Shown here piece by piece: positions 37,157-45,206 of a stretch of DNA of 64,000 nt. Positions within the stretch are counted from its first letter, which is position 1; every line of letters starts with the position of its first letter. The stretch comes from Bacillus mycoides (GTDB lineage Bacteria > Bacillota > Bacilli > Bacillales > Bacillaceae_G). Below the pieces are notes generated by a model. The model did no database searches, was not told where the DNA came from, and was given only the letters and a program-made list of their open reading frames with translations. Both the position numbers and the translations under genes were made by a program. Where the stretch lies: assembly GCF_001757995.1 (NCBI RefSeq), contig NZ_LXLV01000010.1:62001-126000 (forward strand), read 5' to 3'.

Positions 37157-38550
37157 TATTTTTTTTGTGAATCTTTCATTAAAATTGGATAAAGAATAAG
37201 GCCTAATACAAACAACCCAATTCCTAAGAAGAACGTTTTTAAATCAGCAGTTCCTGTTTTAATAACCCAAATGGAATATAAAAATGCTAGTGCAGTAATG
37301 ATTCCATCTTTTATTCGAGATCCCGGCATTATATCATACGTTTCCCCCGTAATAACTAATTTTAACTGATACAAGGTAGAAACAAGGTACGGGATTAAAT
37401 ATGCTAATGTCGCTACAACAATAGCGAAATTGTATGCTTCTGAAACAGTACCAGAAATTGTTGAAAATAAGAAAATTTGTGTCATCACATTTGTAATAAA
37501 TAATGATTTAGAAGGACTTCCTTTTTTATTTGTTTTTCCGAAAAACTTAGGGAAAAGCCCATTCTTTGCTGCTTGGTAAGGTACTTCTGAGCTAACAACG
37601 ATCCATCCTACAGTAGAGCCGAATAAAGATACGAGTGCAAGTAGTGCCATTATATAAGCACCTTTAGTACCAATTGCTAAATTTAATGCATCTACTAATG
37701 GCTTTTGAGACTCTTTTAAAGCGTCTTGTGGAAGAGCGCCCATTGTTAGTAGAGTAATTGCCATGTAAATAAGAAGAGCGATAATTAATCCGAAAATCGT
37801 AGCTTTCTTAACGTCGCGCTGAGATTTTGCGCGGTTAGAGAGCATAACTGCGGACTCAATACCGATAAACGCCCAAAGTGTTGCAATAGCAGCTGAATTT
37901 ATTTGTCCACCCAACGCAATAGGTTGTCCAGCTTCATTCATAAATGTTTGACCGTCCCCGAAATTAGAGGCATTGAAAATGAATAATGTGATTACAATAA
38001 ACATTGTAAATCCGATGATTTTTGCGATCGTTGCAAGAAGGTTCATATTTCCTGCTCTATCAATATTTTGAGAAAGAATATATTGAATTCCCCATAGCAT
38101 CATACTACATACTATGAAGGTTAAAGCTTTTCCAAGTTCTAATGAAAATCCGTTTGTTGAAAAGAGAATTTGCTTACTTTGTAAAACTGGGAAGAATGTT
38201 GATAAATATCCGGCAAAGGAAATAATTACAGATGCTGTAGCAGCCCAGTTAGCAGCCCAGTACCCCCAAGCCATACTATATCCTGCAACTTTACCTGCCT
38301 TTTGGGAAGTAAATATTGCTTGGGCGTAACTTTGTGGTCCTGCTTTTAATTCTGGTTTACGAATTGCTAAATTTCCAAATACGAGTGCAATCATAAATAC
38401 ACCAAGTCCTGTAATACTCCATGCAAGTGTAGATCCCATTGGACCTGATACGTGTGCTAAATTTGCTGGGAGCATAAATACGCCACCGCCAACCATATTC
38501 CCGATAACAAAAGCTGTTAAAATCCATAATCCCCATTTTTTCGTTTCCAT
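37156..38550 (-). CDS. APC-family amino-acid permease, probably for histidine
   Basis: The 464-residue protein has 12 predicted membrane helices and the basic-amino-acid/polyamine antiporter pattern: WILTAFVIGNMVGGGVFMLPANLA (the GxG substrate loop), GPQSYAQAIF, FIGIESAVMLSNRAKSQRDVKKA and FGSTVGWIVVSSEVPYQAAKNGLFP. By sequence alone it is an arginine/ornithine- or lysine-type transporter (ArcD, YvsH). Its leader, however, encodes a peptide with four consecutive His codons before a terminator, so the real substrate is inferred to be histidine. SD AAAGGAG. It converges on the c-di-GMP gene. Confidence 0.82.
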   Translation of the reverse strand: METKKWGLWILTAFVIGNMVGGGVFMLPANLAHVSGPMGSTLAWSITGLGVFMIALVFGNLAIRKPELKAGPQSYAQAIFTSQKAGKVAGYSMAWGYWAANWAATASVIISFAGYLSTFFPVLQSKQILFSTNGFSLELGKALTFIVCSMMLWGIQYILSQNIDRAGNMNLLATIAKIIGFTMFIVITLFIFNASNFGDGQTFMNEAGQPIALGGQINSAAIATLWAFIGIESAVMLSNRAKSQRDVKKATIFGLIIALLIYMAITLLTMGALPQDALKESQKPLVDALNLAIGTKGAYIMALLALVSLFGSTVGWIVVSSEVPYQAAKNGLFPKFFGKTNKKGSPSKSLFITNVMTQIFLFSTISGTVSEAYNFAIVVATLAYLIPYLVSTLYQLKLVITGETYDIMPGSRIKDGIITALAFLYSIWVIKTGTADLKTFFLGIGLFVLGLILYPILMKDSQKK

Positions 38551-38613
38551 TTTTGTTAACTCCTTTGTAGTAAGTTTTGCTTAAACATCATTTTTTACTA
38601 GCATTTTTGGCAA

Positions 38614-38655
38614 TAAAAAAAGAGCCATGTAGATAAAAAATACCTACATGGCTCT
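38614..38655 (-). terminator. Attenuator terminator of the histidine leader
   Basis: AGAGCCATGTAG pairs with CTACATGGCTCT over 12 bp, loop of 11, then T7 on the minus strand, 64 bp before the permease start. Confidence 0.9.
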
Positions 38656-38725
38656 CTGCCAAAGCGTAGGTACAATGGGAATAACCCTTGTACCTACGCG
38701 TAATTTTTCCGCTAGGTTTCAAGGG

Positions 38726-38782
38726 TTAAGTATGATGATGATGTTTTTGTGCAAATGTAACTACAGTTGTATAAGTAAGCAT
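38726..38782 (-). CDS. His leader peptide (18 codons, four consecutive His)
   Basis: ATG at 38780-38782, 9 nt after SD AAAGGGAG, opens a frame coding MLTYTTVVTFAQKHHHHT and a TAA stop. The four CAT codons occupy 38732-38743. The peptide has no other likely purpose; its position ahead of mutually exclusive hairpins marks it as an attenuator leader, like HisL of enterobacteria but not homologous in sequence. Confidence 0.85.
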   Translation of the reverse strand: MLTYTTVVTFAQKHHHHT

Positions 38783-38818
38783 AGTTCTTTGCTCCCTTTC
38801 TCCTCTGATTTTGAAGTT

Positions 38819-38847
38819 AGTATACTACATGTTTTTTTGAATGAAAA
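38819..38847 (-). promoter_or_regulatory. Promoter of the His leader and permease
   Basis: On the minus strand TTTTCA (38842-38847), 17-bp spacer, TATACT (38819-38824). It places the transcript start about 30 nt before the leader peptide. Confidence 0.55.
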
Positions 38848-38998
38848 GAAAAATATTAAAAAATTTATAAAAATCCGTTTTAGGGACTAAATATTTACCT
38901 GTAGTTTTCTTGTACTGGAAAATAAGTGAGAGATTGGCAGAAGAGTATAGCGTGGTATAATACATATAGAACTAGAAGGTGACAAGGGGCTATTGTAG

Positions 38999-39709
38999 AT
39001 GATGAGTAAGTATGAACAAATTTATACAGAAATCAGCAAGTCTATTGATAATAAACAATTAAAAGAAGGATGCAAAATCCCATCAGAAACGGAATTAATG
39101 AAGCAGTATGAGGCAAGCCGAGGTACTGTAAGAAAAGCTGTAGATTTATTGCAAGAGCGTGGATATGTTCAAAAAATACACGGAAAAGGTGTTTTTGTAT
39201 TAAAGCGTAAAAACATTGAATTTAACTTTGGTGGTATTGTAAGTTTTCAAGAAGAAAATGAACGTTTAGGACGTTACTGTATTACAGAAGTCGTGGAAAT
39301 GGAGAAAGCAAAAGCGACAAAAGAGGTTGCAAAACTATTAAACGTGAAAGAGAAAACAGAAATAGATCATATTAAACGTGTACGAAATATTGATGGAGAA
39401 AAAGTAATTTTAGATATAAACCATTTTGTATCGGAATATATTCCAGGGTTAACGAGAGGAATTGCAACTGCATCGATTTATAAATACATTGAGAAAGAAT
39501 TAGGGCTACATATTAGCTATTCACAGAGGGTAATTGAAGTACAACCATGTACAGATGATGACCGAAAGTATTTGGATTTAAATGGCACAGACTATGTTGT
39601 CGTTGTGAAAAACTTTACTCATTTATACGATGGGAGTCAGTTCGAATATACGGAATCACGTCACCGCTTAGATATTTTTCACTTTTCGGATGTGGCGCGA
39701 AGAAAGTAA
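38999..39709 (+). CDS. treR: Trehalose operon repressor TreR, GntR/HutC family
   Basis: The 236-residue protein has an N-terminal GntR winged helix (YEQIYTEISKSIDNKQLKEGCKIPSETELMKQYEASRGTVRKAVDLLQERGYVQKIHGKGVFV) and a C-terminal UTRA ligand domain (about 85-230). It precedes treP and treA on the same strand, and the intervening region carries paired palindromes suited to it. In B. subtilis TreR is released by trehalose-6-phosphate. ATG repeats at 38999 and 39002; either may be used. Its own terminator separates it from treP. Confidence 0.93.
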   Translation: MMSKYEQIYTEISKSIDNKQLKEGCKIPSETELMKQYEASRGTVRKAVDLLQERGYVQKIHGKGVFVLKRKNIEFNFGGIVSFQEENERLGRYCITEVVEMEKAKATKEVAKLLNVKEKTEIDHIKRVRNIDGEKVILDINHFVSEYIPGLTRGIATASIYKYIEKELGLHISYSQRVIEVQPCTDDDRKYLDLNGTDYVVVVKNFTHLYDGSQFEYTESRHRLDIFHFSDVARRK

Positions 39710-39711
39710 AG

Positions 39712-39747
39712 AGGTGAAACGAAATAACGTTTCATCTTTTTTTTTAT
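39712..39747 (+). terminator. Terminator of treR
   Basis: A stem of about 9 bp (GGTGAAACG with CGTTTCATC, one G-T pair) followed by T9. Confidence 0.8.
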
Positions 39748-39759
39748 AAAAAAATCACT

Positions 39760-39825
39760 AACTCGTATATACGAGTGTTGACTAACTTATATATACGAGT
39801 TAATATGTAAGTGTAAACGGTATCA
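39760..39825 (+). promoter_or_regulatory. treP promoter with two TreR operators and a cre site
   Basis: Promoter: TTGACT (39778-39783), 17-bp spacer, TAATAT (39801-39806). Palindrome ACTCGTATATACGAGT (39761-39776) lies just upstream of -35, and the near-palindrome AACTTATATATACGAGTT (39784-39801) fills the spacer. Both share the core TATATACGAGT and are the likely TreR sites. TGTAAACGGTATCA (39812-39825) matches the cre consensus at all 14 positions, just downstream of -10. Confidence 0.85.
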
Positions 39826-39849
39826 AAAACAGAAAAGAGGGACGGGAAT

Positions 39850-41277
39850 ATGGGGAAAGACTATCGTAAGACAGCAGAAGAAGTGTTGCAGTATATTGGT
39901 GGGAAAGACAATATTGAACAAGCTGCGCACTGTGTAACGAGGCTCCGTATCGCTTTAAAAGATGAAAGTAAAATAGATAATGATAAATTACAGTCTGTTT
40001 CATTAGTAAAGGGAGCGTTTCATAACGCTGGGGTATTTCAAATTGTCATTGGTCCAGGGGATGTCGATCGAGTATACGCTGAATTGATAACGCTTGCAGG
40101 CATGGAAGAATCGACGGTAGCTGACGTAAAAGGTTCAGGGGATAAAAAATTAAATCCAGTTCAAAAGTTTGTAAAAGTATTTTCAGATGTATTTATGCCG
40201 ATTTTGCCAGCAATTATTACGGCAGGTTTACTAATGGGGATTAATAACCTATTAGGGGCAAAGGACTTATTTTTTGATGGGAAAAATTTATTAGAAGTAT
40301 ATCCGAACTTAGGTGGGCTTTGGGATTTAATTAATATGATGGCCAATACTGCATTCGTATTTTTACCAGCGCTTGTCGGTTGGTCAGCAACGAAGCGTTT
40401 TGGTGGTAGTCCAATACTTGGGATTGTTATGGGATTAATGCTTGTGCATCCGGCCTTATTAAACGCGTGGGATTATGGAAAAGCAGCGACTGGTTTAGAA
40501 GGACAAAAGATTGAGTACTTCGATATTTTAGGGCTATTTCAAATTGAAAAGGTAGGGTATCAAGGCCAAATTTTACCCATTTTAGTAGCAGCATTCGTAT
40601 TAAGTAAAGTGGAAATCTTTTTAAAGAAACATGTGCCAAACGCAATTCAATTATTAGTTGTACCAATTACAACAATCGTTGTAACAGGTGTGTTAGCTTT
40701 AGGAATTATTGGTCCGGTTACACGTCATATTGGAGATTTGTTAACAGCTGGATTAGTAGGCGTATATGAAACAGTACCAGTAGTTGGAGCAGTGTTATTT
40801 GGAGCATTATATGCACCGCTTGTAATTACAGGTATGCATCATATGTTTATTGCAATTGATTTACAATTAATTGCACAACACGGCGGTACATTCATTTGGC
40901 CAATGATCGCTCTTTCTAACATTGCACAAGGTAGCGCGGCACTAGCGATGTTCTGGATTTCTAAAAATCAAAATGATAAAAGTATGGCATCGACATCAGC
41001 AATCTCAGCGTACTTCGGTATTACAGAGCCAGCGATGTTCGGTGTGAATTTACGAAATAAATTCCCGTTCTATGCAGCGATTATTGGTTCTGCTATAGCG
41101 GCGATATTCATTACATTAAATGGTGTATTAGCACCAGCTATCGGAATTGGCGGATTGCCAGCATTTATTTCTATCATTCCGAAATCGATTCCAATGTTTA
41201 TTGTAGGGATGATAATCGCAGTAGTAATTCCATTTACATTAACATGGTTATTTGCGAAACGAACAAAACAGAAGTAG
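39850..41277 (+). CDS. treP: Trehalose PTS enzyme IIBC
   Basis: The 475-residue protein has an N-terminal EIIB domain (1-80) with the phospho-accepting Cys28 in AAHCVTRLRIAL, a linker, and a glucose-family EIIC domain (about 105-470) with FVFLPALVGWSATKRFGG, GMHHMFIAIDLQL and FGITEPAMFGVNLR. No EIIA domain is attached; in Bacillus such permeases use the EIIA of another glucose-family PTS. It imports trehalose as trehalose-6-phosphate, which the next gene product hydrolyses. The stop is 13 bp before the treA start. Confidence 0.95.
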   Translation: MGKDYRKTAEEVLQYIGGKDNIEQAAHCVTRLRIALKDESKIDNDKLQSVSLVKGAFHNAGVFQIVIGPGDVDRVYAELITLAGMEESTVADVKGSGDKKLNPVQKFVKVFSDVFMPILPAIITAGLLMGINNLLGAKDLFFDGKNLLEVYPNLGGLWDLINMMANTAFVFLPALVGWSATKRFGGSPILGIVMGLMLVHPALLNAWDYGKAATGLEGQKIEYFDILGLFQIEKVGYQGQILPILVAAFVLSKVEIFLKKHVPNAIQLLVVPITTIVVTGVLALGIIGPVTRHIGDLLTAGLVGVYETVPVVGAVLFGALYAPLVITGMHHMFIAIDLQLIAQHGGTFIWPMIALSNIAQGSAALAMFWISKNQNDKSMASTSAISAYFGITEPAMFGVNLRNKFPFYAAIIGSAIAAIFITLNGVLAPAIGIGGLPAFISIIPKSIPMFIVGMIIAVVIPFTLTWLFAKRTKQK

Positions 41278-41290
41278 GAGGAAGTTAAGC

Positions 41291-42952
41291 ATGAAGGATT
41301 GGCATAAAAGTGTAGTCTATCAAATTTATCCGAAGAGCTTTAATAGTTACTACAATAAAGAAACCGGTGATATAAAGGGAGTTACAGAGAAATTAGATTA
41401 TTTAAAGGAACTCGGAGTGGATTATATTTGGTTAACACCGATATACCGATCACCACAAAATGATAATGGATACGATGTAAGTGATTATTACAGCATTGAT
41501 CCATCTTATGGGACGATGGAAGAGTTTGAAGAACTTTTAAAGGAAGCGAAAGTACGTGACATTGAAATCATGCTTGATATCGTTGTAAATCATAGTTCAA
41601 CGGAGCATAAGTGGTTTAAAGAAGCAAAAGAAAATAAGAATAGTCCGTATCGCAATTATTATATTTGGCGTGATGAAAAGAATAATTGGCAATCTAAATT
41701 TGGAGGATCTGCTTGGAAATATGATGAGAAAACAGGCCAATATTTTTTACATCTATTTGATGAGACACAAGCTGATTTAAACTGGGAAAACGAAAAGCTT
41801 CGTGAAGAAGTGTACGATATGATGCGCTTTTGGCTGGAGAAAGGTGTAAAAGGATTCCGCCTTGATGTTATTAATTTAATTTCAAAAGATCAAAGATTTT
41901 TAAGTGATGAAGGCACCACGGCTACAAATGATGGGCGTAAATATTATACGGATGGTCCACGCGTCCATGAATATTTACAAGAGATGAACCGAAATGTTTT
42001 TGAAGGGAAAGATGTAATTACAGTTGGAGAAATGTCATCTACGACAATTGATAATTGTATTAATTATTCAAACCCAGAGCGTAATGAACTAAGTATGACG
42101 TTTAGTTTCCATCATCTAAAAGTAGATTATCCGAATGGTGATAAGTGGACGAAAGCTGATTTTGATTTTATTAAATTAAAAGAAATTATGTCGGATTGGC
42201 AAATTGAAATGCAAAAGGGCGGAGGGTGGAATGCATTATTCTGGTGTAATCATGACCAACCTCGTATTGTTTCACGGTTTGGTGATGATGAGAAGTACCG
42301 AAATGAATCTGCTAAAATGTTAGCGACAGCTATGCATATGTTGCAAGGAACGCCTTATATTTATCAAGGTGAAGAAATTGGTATGACGAATCCTAACTTC
42401 CATTCTATCGAGCAATATCGTGATGTAGAATCGTTAAATATATATGATATAAAACAAGAAGAAGGCTTATCAAAAGAAGAGATTATAGAGATTTTAAAAC
42501 AAAAATCGCGTGATAATTCACGTACTCCGATGCAGTGGAATGAAGAGGTGAATAGTGGTTTTACAACAAGTACACCTTGGATTTCAGTGGCTGAAAACTT
42601 TAAAGAAATAAACGTAGAGAAGGCATTAGAAGATAAAGAGTCTGTCTTTTATCATTATAAAAAGTTAATTGAACTTAGAAAAAAATACGATGTAATTACA
42701 GAAGGGAAATATGATGTTTTAGATGAAAATCATCTCAAGATTTGGGCATATACACGTACTGTAAATAATGAAGTATTACTTGTTATCAATAACTTCTACG
42801 GAGAGGAAATAGCGTATTCGGCACCAGGAAATCTTCAATTGGAGGGAATGAAACAAGAAGTATTATTATCAAATTACAAAGATTCAAGTAAGGATATTAC
42901 TAATCTTAACTTAAGACCGTATGAGTCAATTGTATATCGATATACGAAATAA
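41291..42952 (+). CDS. treA: Trehalose-6-phosphate hydrolase (GH13)
   Basis: Start set at ATG 41291 (MKDWHKSVVYQIYPKSF), with SD AGGAGGAAG; 553 residues. GH13 motifs: MLDIVVNHSS (region I), GFRLDVINLI (region II with catalytic Asp), TVGEMSSTT (region III, Glu), NHDQPRIVSRFG (region IV). It cleaves trehalose-6-phosphate to glucose and glucose-6-phosphate. It forms an operon with treP and shares a terminator with the convergent ger operon. The E. coli name is treC. Confidence 0.95.
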   Translation: MKDWHKSVVYQIYPKSFNSYYNKETGDIKGVTEKLDYLKELGVDYIWLTPIYRSPQNDNGYDVSDYYSIDPSYGTMEEFEELLKEAKVRDIEIMLDIVVNHSSTEHKWFKEAKENKNSPYRNYYIWRDEKNNWQSKFGGSAWKYDEKTGQYFLHLFDETQADLNWENEKLREEVYDMMRFWLEKGVKGFRLDVINLISKDQRFLSDEGTTATNDGRKYYTDGPRVHEYLQEMNRNVFEGKDVITVGEMSSTTIDNCINYSNPERNELSMTFSFHHLKVDYPNGDKWTKADFDFIKLKEIMSDWQIEMQKGGGWNALFWCNHDQPRIVSRFGDDEKYRNESAKMLATAMHMLQGTPYIYQGEEIGMTNPNFHSIEQYRDVESLNIYDIKQEEGLSKEEIIEILKQKSRDNSRTPMQWNEEVNSGFTTSTPWISVAENFKEINVEKALEDKESVFYHYKKLIELRKKYDVITEGKYDVLDENHLKIWAYTRTVNNEVLLVINNFYGEEIAYSAPGNLQLEGMKQEVLLSNYKDSSKDITNLNLRPYESIVYRYTK

Positions 42953-42988
42953 AAAGGTTGTATGCCGGCTTGGCATACAACCTTTTTA
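42951..42988. terminator. Bidirectional terminator between treA and the ger operon
   Basis: A long stem of about 16 bp (AAAAAGGTTGTATGCC from 42951 with GGCATACAACCTTTTT from 42972, loop GGCTT). Confidence 0.92.
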
Positions 42989-44110
42989 TTTTAAGACGCC
43001 ACTATATAAAATCTTTACTTCTACTTCCGGTTTAAATTTTACCTTTGCATAATCTTTATTCCAATTCTTTTTCTTCCATAACTCTGGATGATAAGCGATA
43101 AGATTTCTACCTATACCGAAAGCGTCACAATTAGCCTTTTGTAGTGTGTTGGTTATTTTTTTAGCTTCCTTTGTGAGCTGTTTCGATAATTTTTTATTTA
43201 ACTTTTTTCTTTCTTCCATTTTATACATATTATCTCTTGGAGCTTCAAGCGCTATGACTTGTAGTTGTAGTTTAATGTGAGCATAGACATTCCCTTTTTT
43301 ATCTGTTGTCACTTTTAAGTTTCGCTTTAGTTTACGATTGCTCACTTCAATTGTGAGATAATCGGATGTGCTAGATGAATCGTCGTCCGTAAGCTTTTGG
43401 GTTATACGTGCACTTTTCCCCATTTTTTCAGTTAATAATACGAAGAGTACAGAGTGTCGCAAGGGCAAAAGTCCAGTTAATTTATCGTTGTTAAATAGAG
43501 CTACACCATTGGTTACAACTTCTTTTCCTTTTAGTTTTATAGAAGGAAGGGTGAAGTCTTTACCTGGATCTAACATTTTTGTAGCAGCTGTTTCTAAAGT
43601 TTCTTTTGGAAACACACTCATGTCTTCTAAACTCTTTACTTTTTTCTTTAAAAAGTCTCCAATTAATAAATTTCCTACCTTCTTTTTCGCTAATATTTTA
43701 GCTGTTTCACCATCTACTGAAATGAGCTTTACTAGTGCAGTTGGATTTGTTGGATCTCTGAATCCAACATCTAAATAGGGAAGTATTCCTTTCTTTTGAA
43801 TTTTAGTTCCTAATAGTTGTACACCATATTTAAAATAACGAATATTACCTGTCACATTTTTTTTCAAAGAATCACTCGTATCACGTACGTTATGGCCAGT
43901 TGCTGAATGAACTTCATTTTCAAATGATGATTGTTCACCACTCGAGCTTTTTACGAGCTCAATTGTTTGTTGCAGTTTATTATCTTCTGTAATGTCATAC
44001 CCGAGACTATAAGCTAATCTCGCTTCTCTTAAAGGCTCTTGATCCCAACAACCAGAAAGGAATACGCTAAAGCATAATACTGTACATAGTTTAATTGTTC
44101 TTTTGCGCAT
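42986..44110 (-). CDS. Spore germination lipoprotein, Ger(x)C family
   Basis: The 374-residue protein has a lipoprotein signal with lipobox LSGC followed by WD, the GCWD motif found in nearly all GerC proteins. The rest is the Ger(x)C fold (LAYSLGYDITEDNKLQQTIELV near the N-terminus, a C-terminal domain with LNKKLSKQLTKEAKKITNTLQKANCDAFGIGRNL). In the spore inner membrane, C subunits join A and B subunits to form a nutrient receptor. It overlaps the B-subunit gene by 20 bp. Confidence 0.93.
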   Translation of the reverse strand: MRKRTIKLCTVLCFSVFLSGCWDQEPLREARLAYSLGYDITEDNKLQQTIELVKSSSGEQSSFENEVHSATGHNVRDTSDSLKKNVTGNIRYFKYGVQLLGTKIQKKGILPYLDVGFRDPTNPTALVKLISVDGETAKILAKKKVGNLLIGDFLKKKVKSLEDMSVFPKETLETAATKMLDPGKDFTLPSIKLKGKEVVTNGVALFNNDKLTGLLPLRHSVLFVLLTEKMGKSARITQKLTDDDSSSTSDYLTIEVSNRKLKRNLKVTTDKKGNVYAHIKLQLQVIALEAPRDNMYKMEERKKLNKKLSKQLTKEAKKITNTLQKANCDAFGIGRNLIAYHPELWKKKNWNKDYAKVKFKPEVEVKILYSGVLK

Positions 44111-45206
44111 AGTGCTCTCCTTTCTTATTTCTTAATAAGGAATAGAGAAGAAATAAAAAAGGAAGGACGACAATGAAAATATAAGTGAATTTATCTGTGA
44201 AATTTGCAAGCATTTTTAGTTGTTCTGGTGTGTCTATAAATATTGCAACAAAAAAAGAGATGAGGCCAACAATTGGAACGGCTTTTTTATGATTTTCTAT
44301 ATTAAATATATGACCAATGCCAATTGAAGCAGCACAATAATAACTAGCAATAGAAGCTACAACAGTTATCATCCATATTGGAATGAAAATTAAATCAGTC
44401 CGGTCTACAATTCCGATATGTAGAGAGCGAAGCAAATAAGCAACTGGTTCAGGGATAAGTTCAACTTGCTTTGGACTAAATACGATAAAACAAATCCAAA
44501 CTGTAAAAGCATAAAATAGTGTTACTAATCCGTTAGCGATAGAAATTGCTTTCAGTCTTCCTACTGGATTACCATTTACTTTCGGATAAGCAATGAGAAT
44601 AATTTCAAAACCATACATTGCTGTAATGGTTTCTTTTGAGGCTTGAATAATATTTAACCATCCGGCTTCTGTAAGTGGAAAAATATAAGAGAAATCAGCA
44701 CGTGTTAATCCGAGAGCAATTAAAAGAGCCATAGGAATAATGAGGACAGAGGCCATGACGTAAAATCGTACAATGACTTTGAATGTGTTATAAGCTAAAT
44801 AAGCACATGTAACTGTGAATAAAATTAAAATTGCAGACCAAGGTGTTGCTTGTAAAATCCATACTTTAATGACGTTACAAGCATTTAACATAACAGTCAT
44901 CCCGATGATGATAAAGTAGATAATATAAGAAAATCCTAGTAGTTTCCCGAACTTATTTCCGAACATTGTACAAATAATTTCATATATATTTTTATCGGGA
45001 AATCTCTTTAGTAAAAACCACATAAGTAAAATAATAATTTGAATAGCTAGTCCAGCTATAAGTGTAGAAATCCATCCAGCACCTTTTGCAATTGGATGAA
45101 GACGATTAGGAAGAGAGAGTATACCTACACCAATTTGGCACTGAACGACGAAGAAGGTAAATTGAGTCAGTGAAACCTTACTTTGCGTGCTTGTCACCGT
45201 TCTCAT
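44091..45206 (-). CDS. Spore germination permease, GerB family
   Basis: The 371-residue protein has ten hydrophobic segments of the endospore germination permease family (APC superfamily): TQFTFFVVQCQIGVGILSLPNRLHPIAKGAGWIS, FPDKNIYEIICTMFGN and ALGLTRADFSYIFPL. B subunits are thought to bind the germinant, commonly an amino acid or nucleoside. It overlaps the A-subunit gene by 29 bp and the C-subunit gene by 20 bp. Which of the several B. cereus ger loci this is cannot be told from this alone. Confidence 0.93.
   Translation of the reverse strand: MRTVTSTQSKVSLTQFTFFVVQCQIGVGILSLPNRLHPIAKGAGWISTLIAGLAIQIIILLMWFLLKRFPDKNIYEIICTMFGNKFGKLLGFSYIIYFIIIGMTVMLNACNVIKVWILQATPWSAILILFTVTCAYLAYNTFKVIVRFYVMASVLIIPMALLIALGLTRADFSYIFPLTEAGWLNIIQASKETITAMYGFEIILIAYPKVNGNPVGRLKAISIANGLVTLFYAFTVWICFIVFSPKQVELIPEPVAYLLRSLHIGIVDRTDLIFIPIWMITVVASIASYYCAASIGIGHIFNIENHKKAVPIVGLISFFVAIFIDTPEQLKMLANFTDKFTYIFIVVLPFLFLLYSLLRNKKGEHYAQKNN

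Larger units (their letters stand above)
38614..38782 (-). promoter_or_regulatory. Histidine attenuator in the permease leader
   Basis: In transcript order: an 18-codon peptide ending with four His codons; segment A TAACCCTTG (38720-38728, containing the peptide stop); hairpin 1 (38688-38699 with 38664-38675, 12 bp); the terminator (38644-38655 with 38621-38632, 12 bp, then T7). Segment A can pair 9 bp with CAAGGGTTA (38682-38690), which breaks hairpin 1. The freed arm (TACCTAC) can pair with GTAGGTA of the terminator. A ribosome stalled on His leaves A free and allows read-through; one at the stop covers A and allows termination. Confidence 0.85.

Noticed and set aside
38614-38800. T-box or lysine riboswitch upstream of the amino-acid permease
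   Set aside because: No T-box GGTGGNACCGCG-type motif and no lysine-box core; the leader peptide with four His codons and alternative helices explains the region better.
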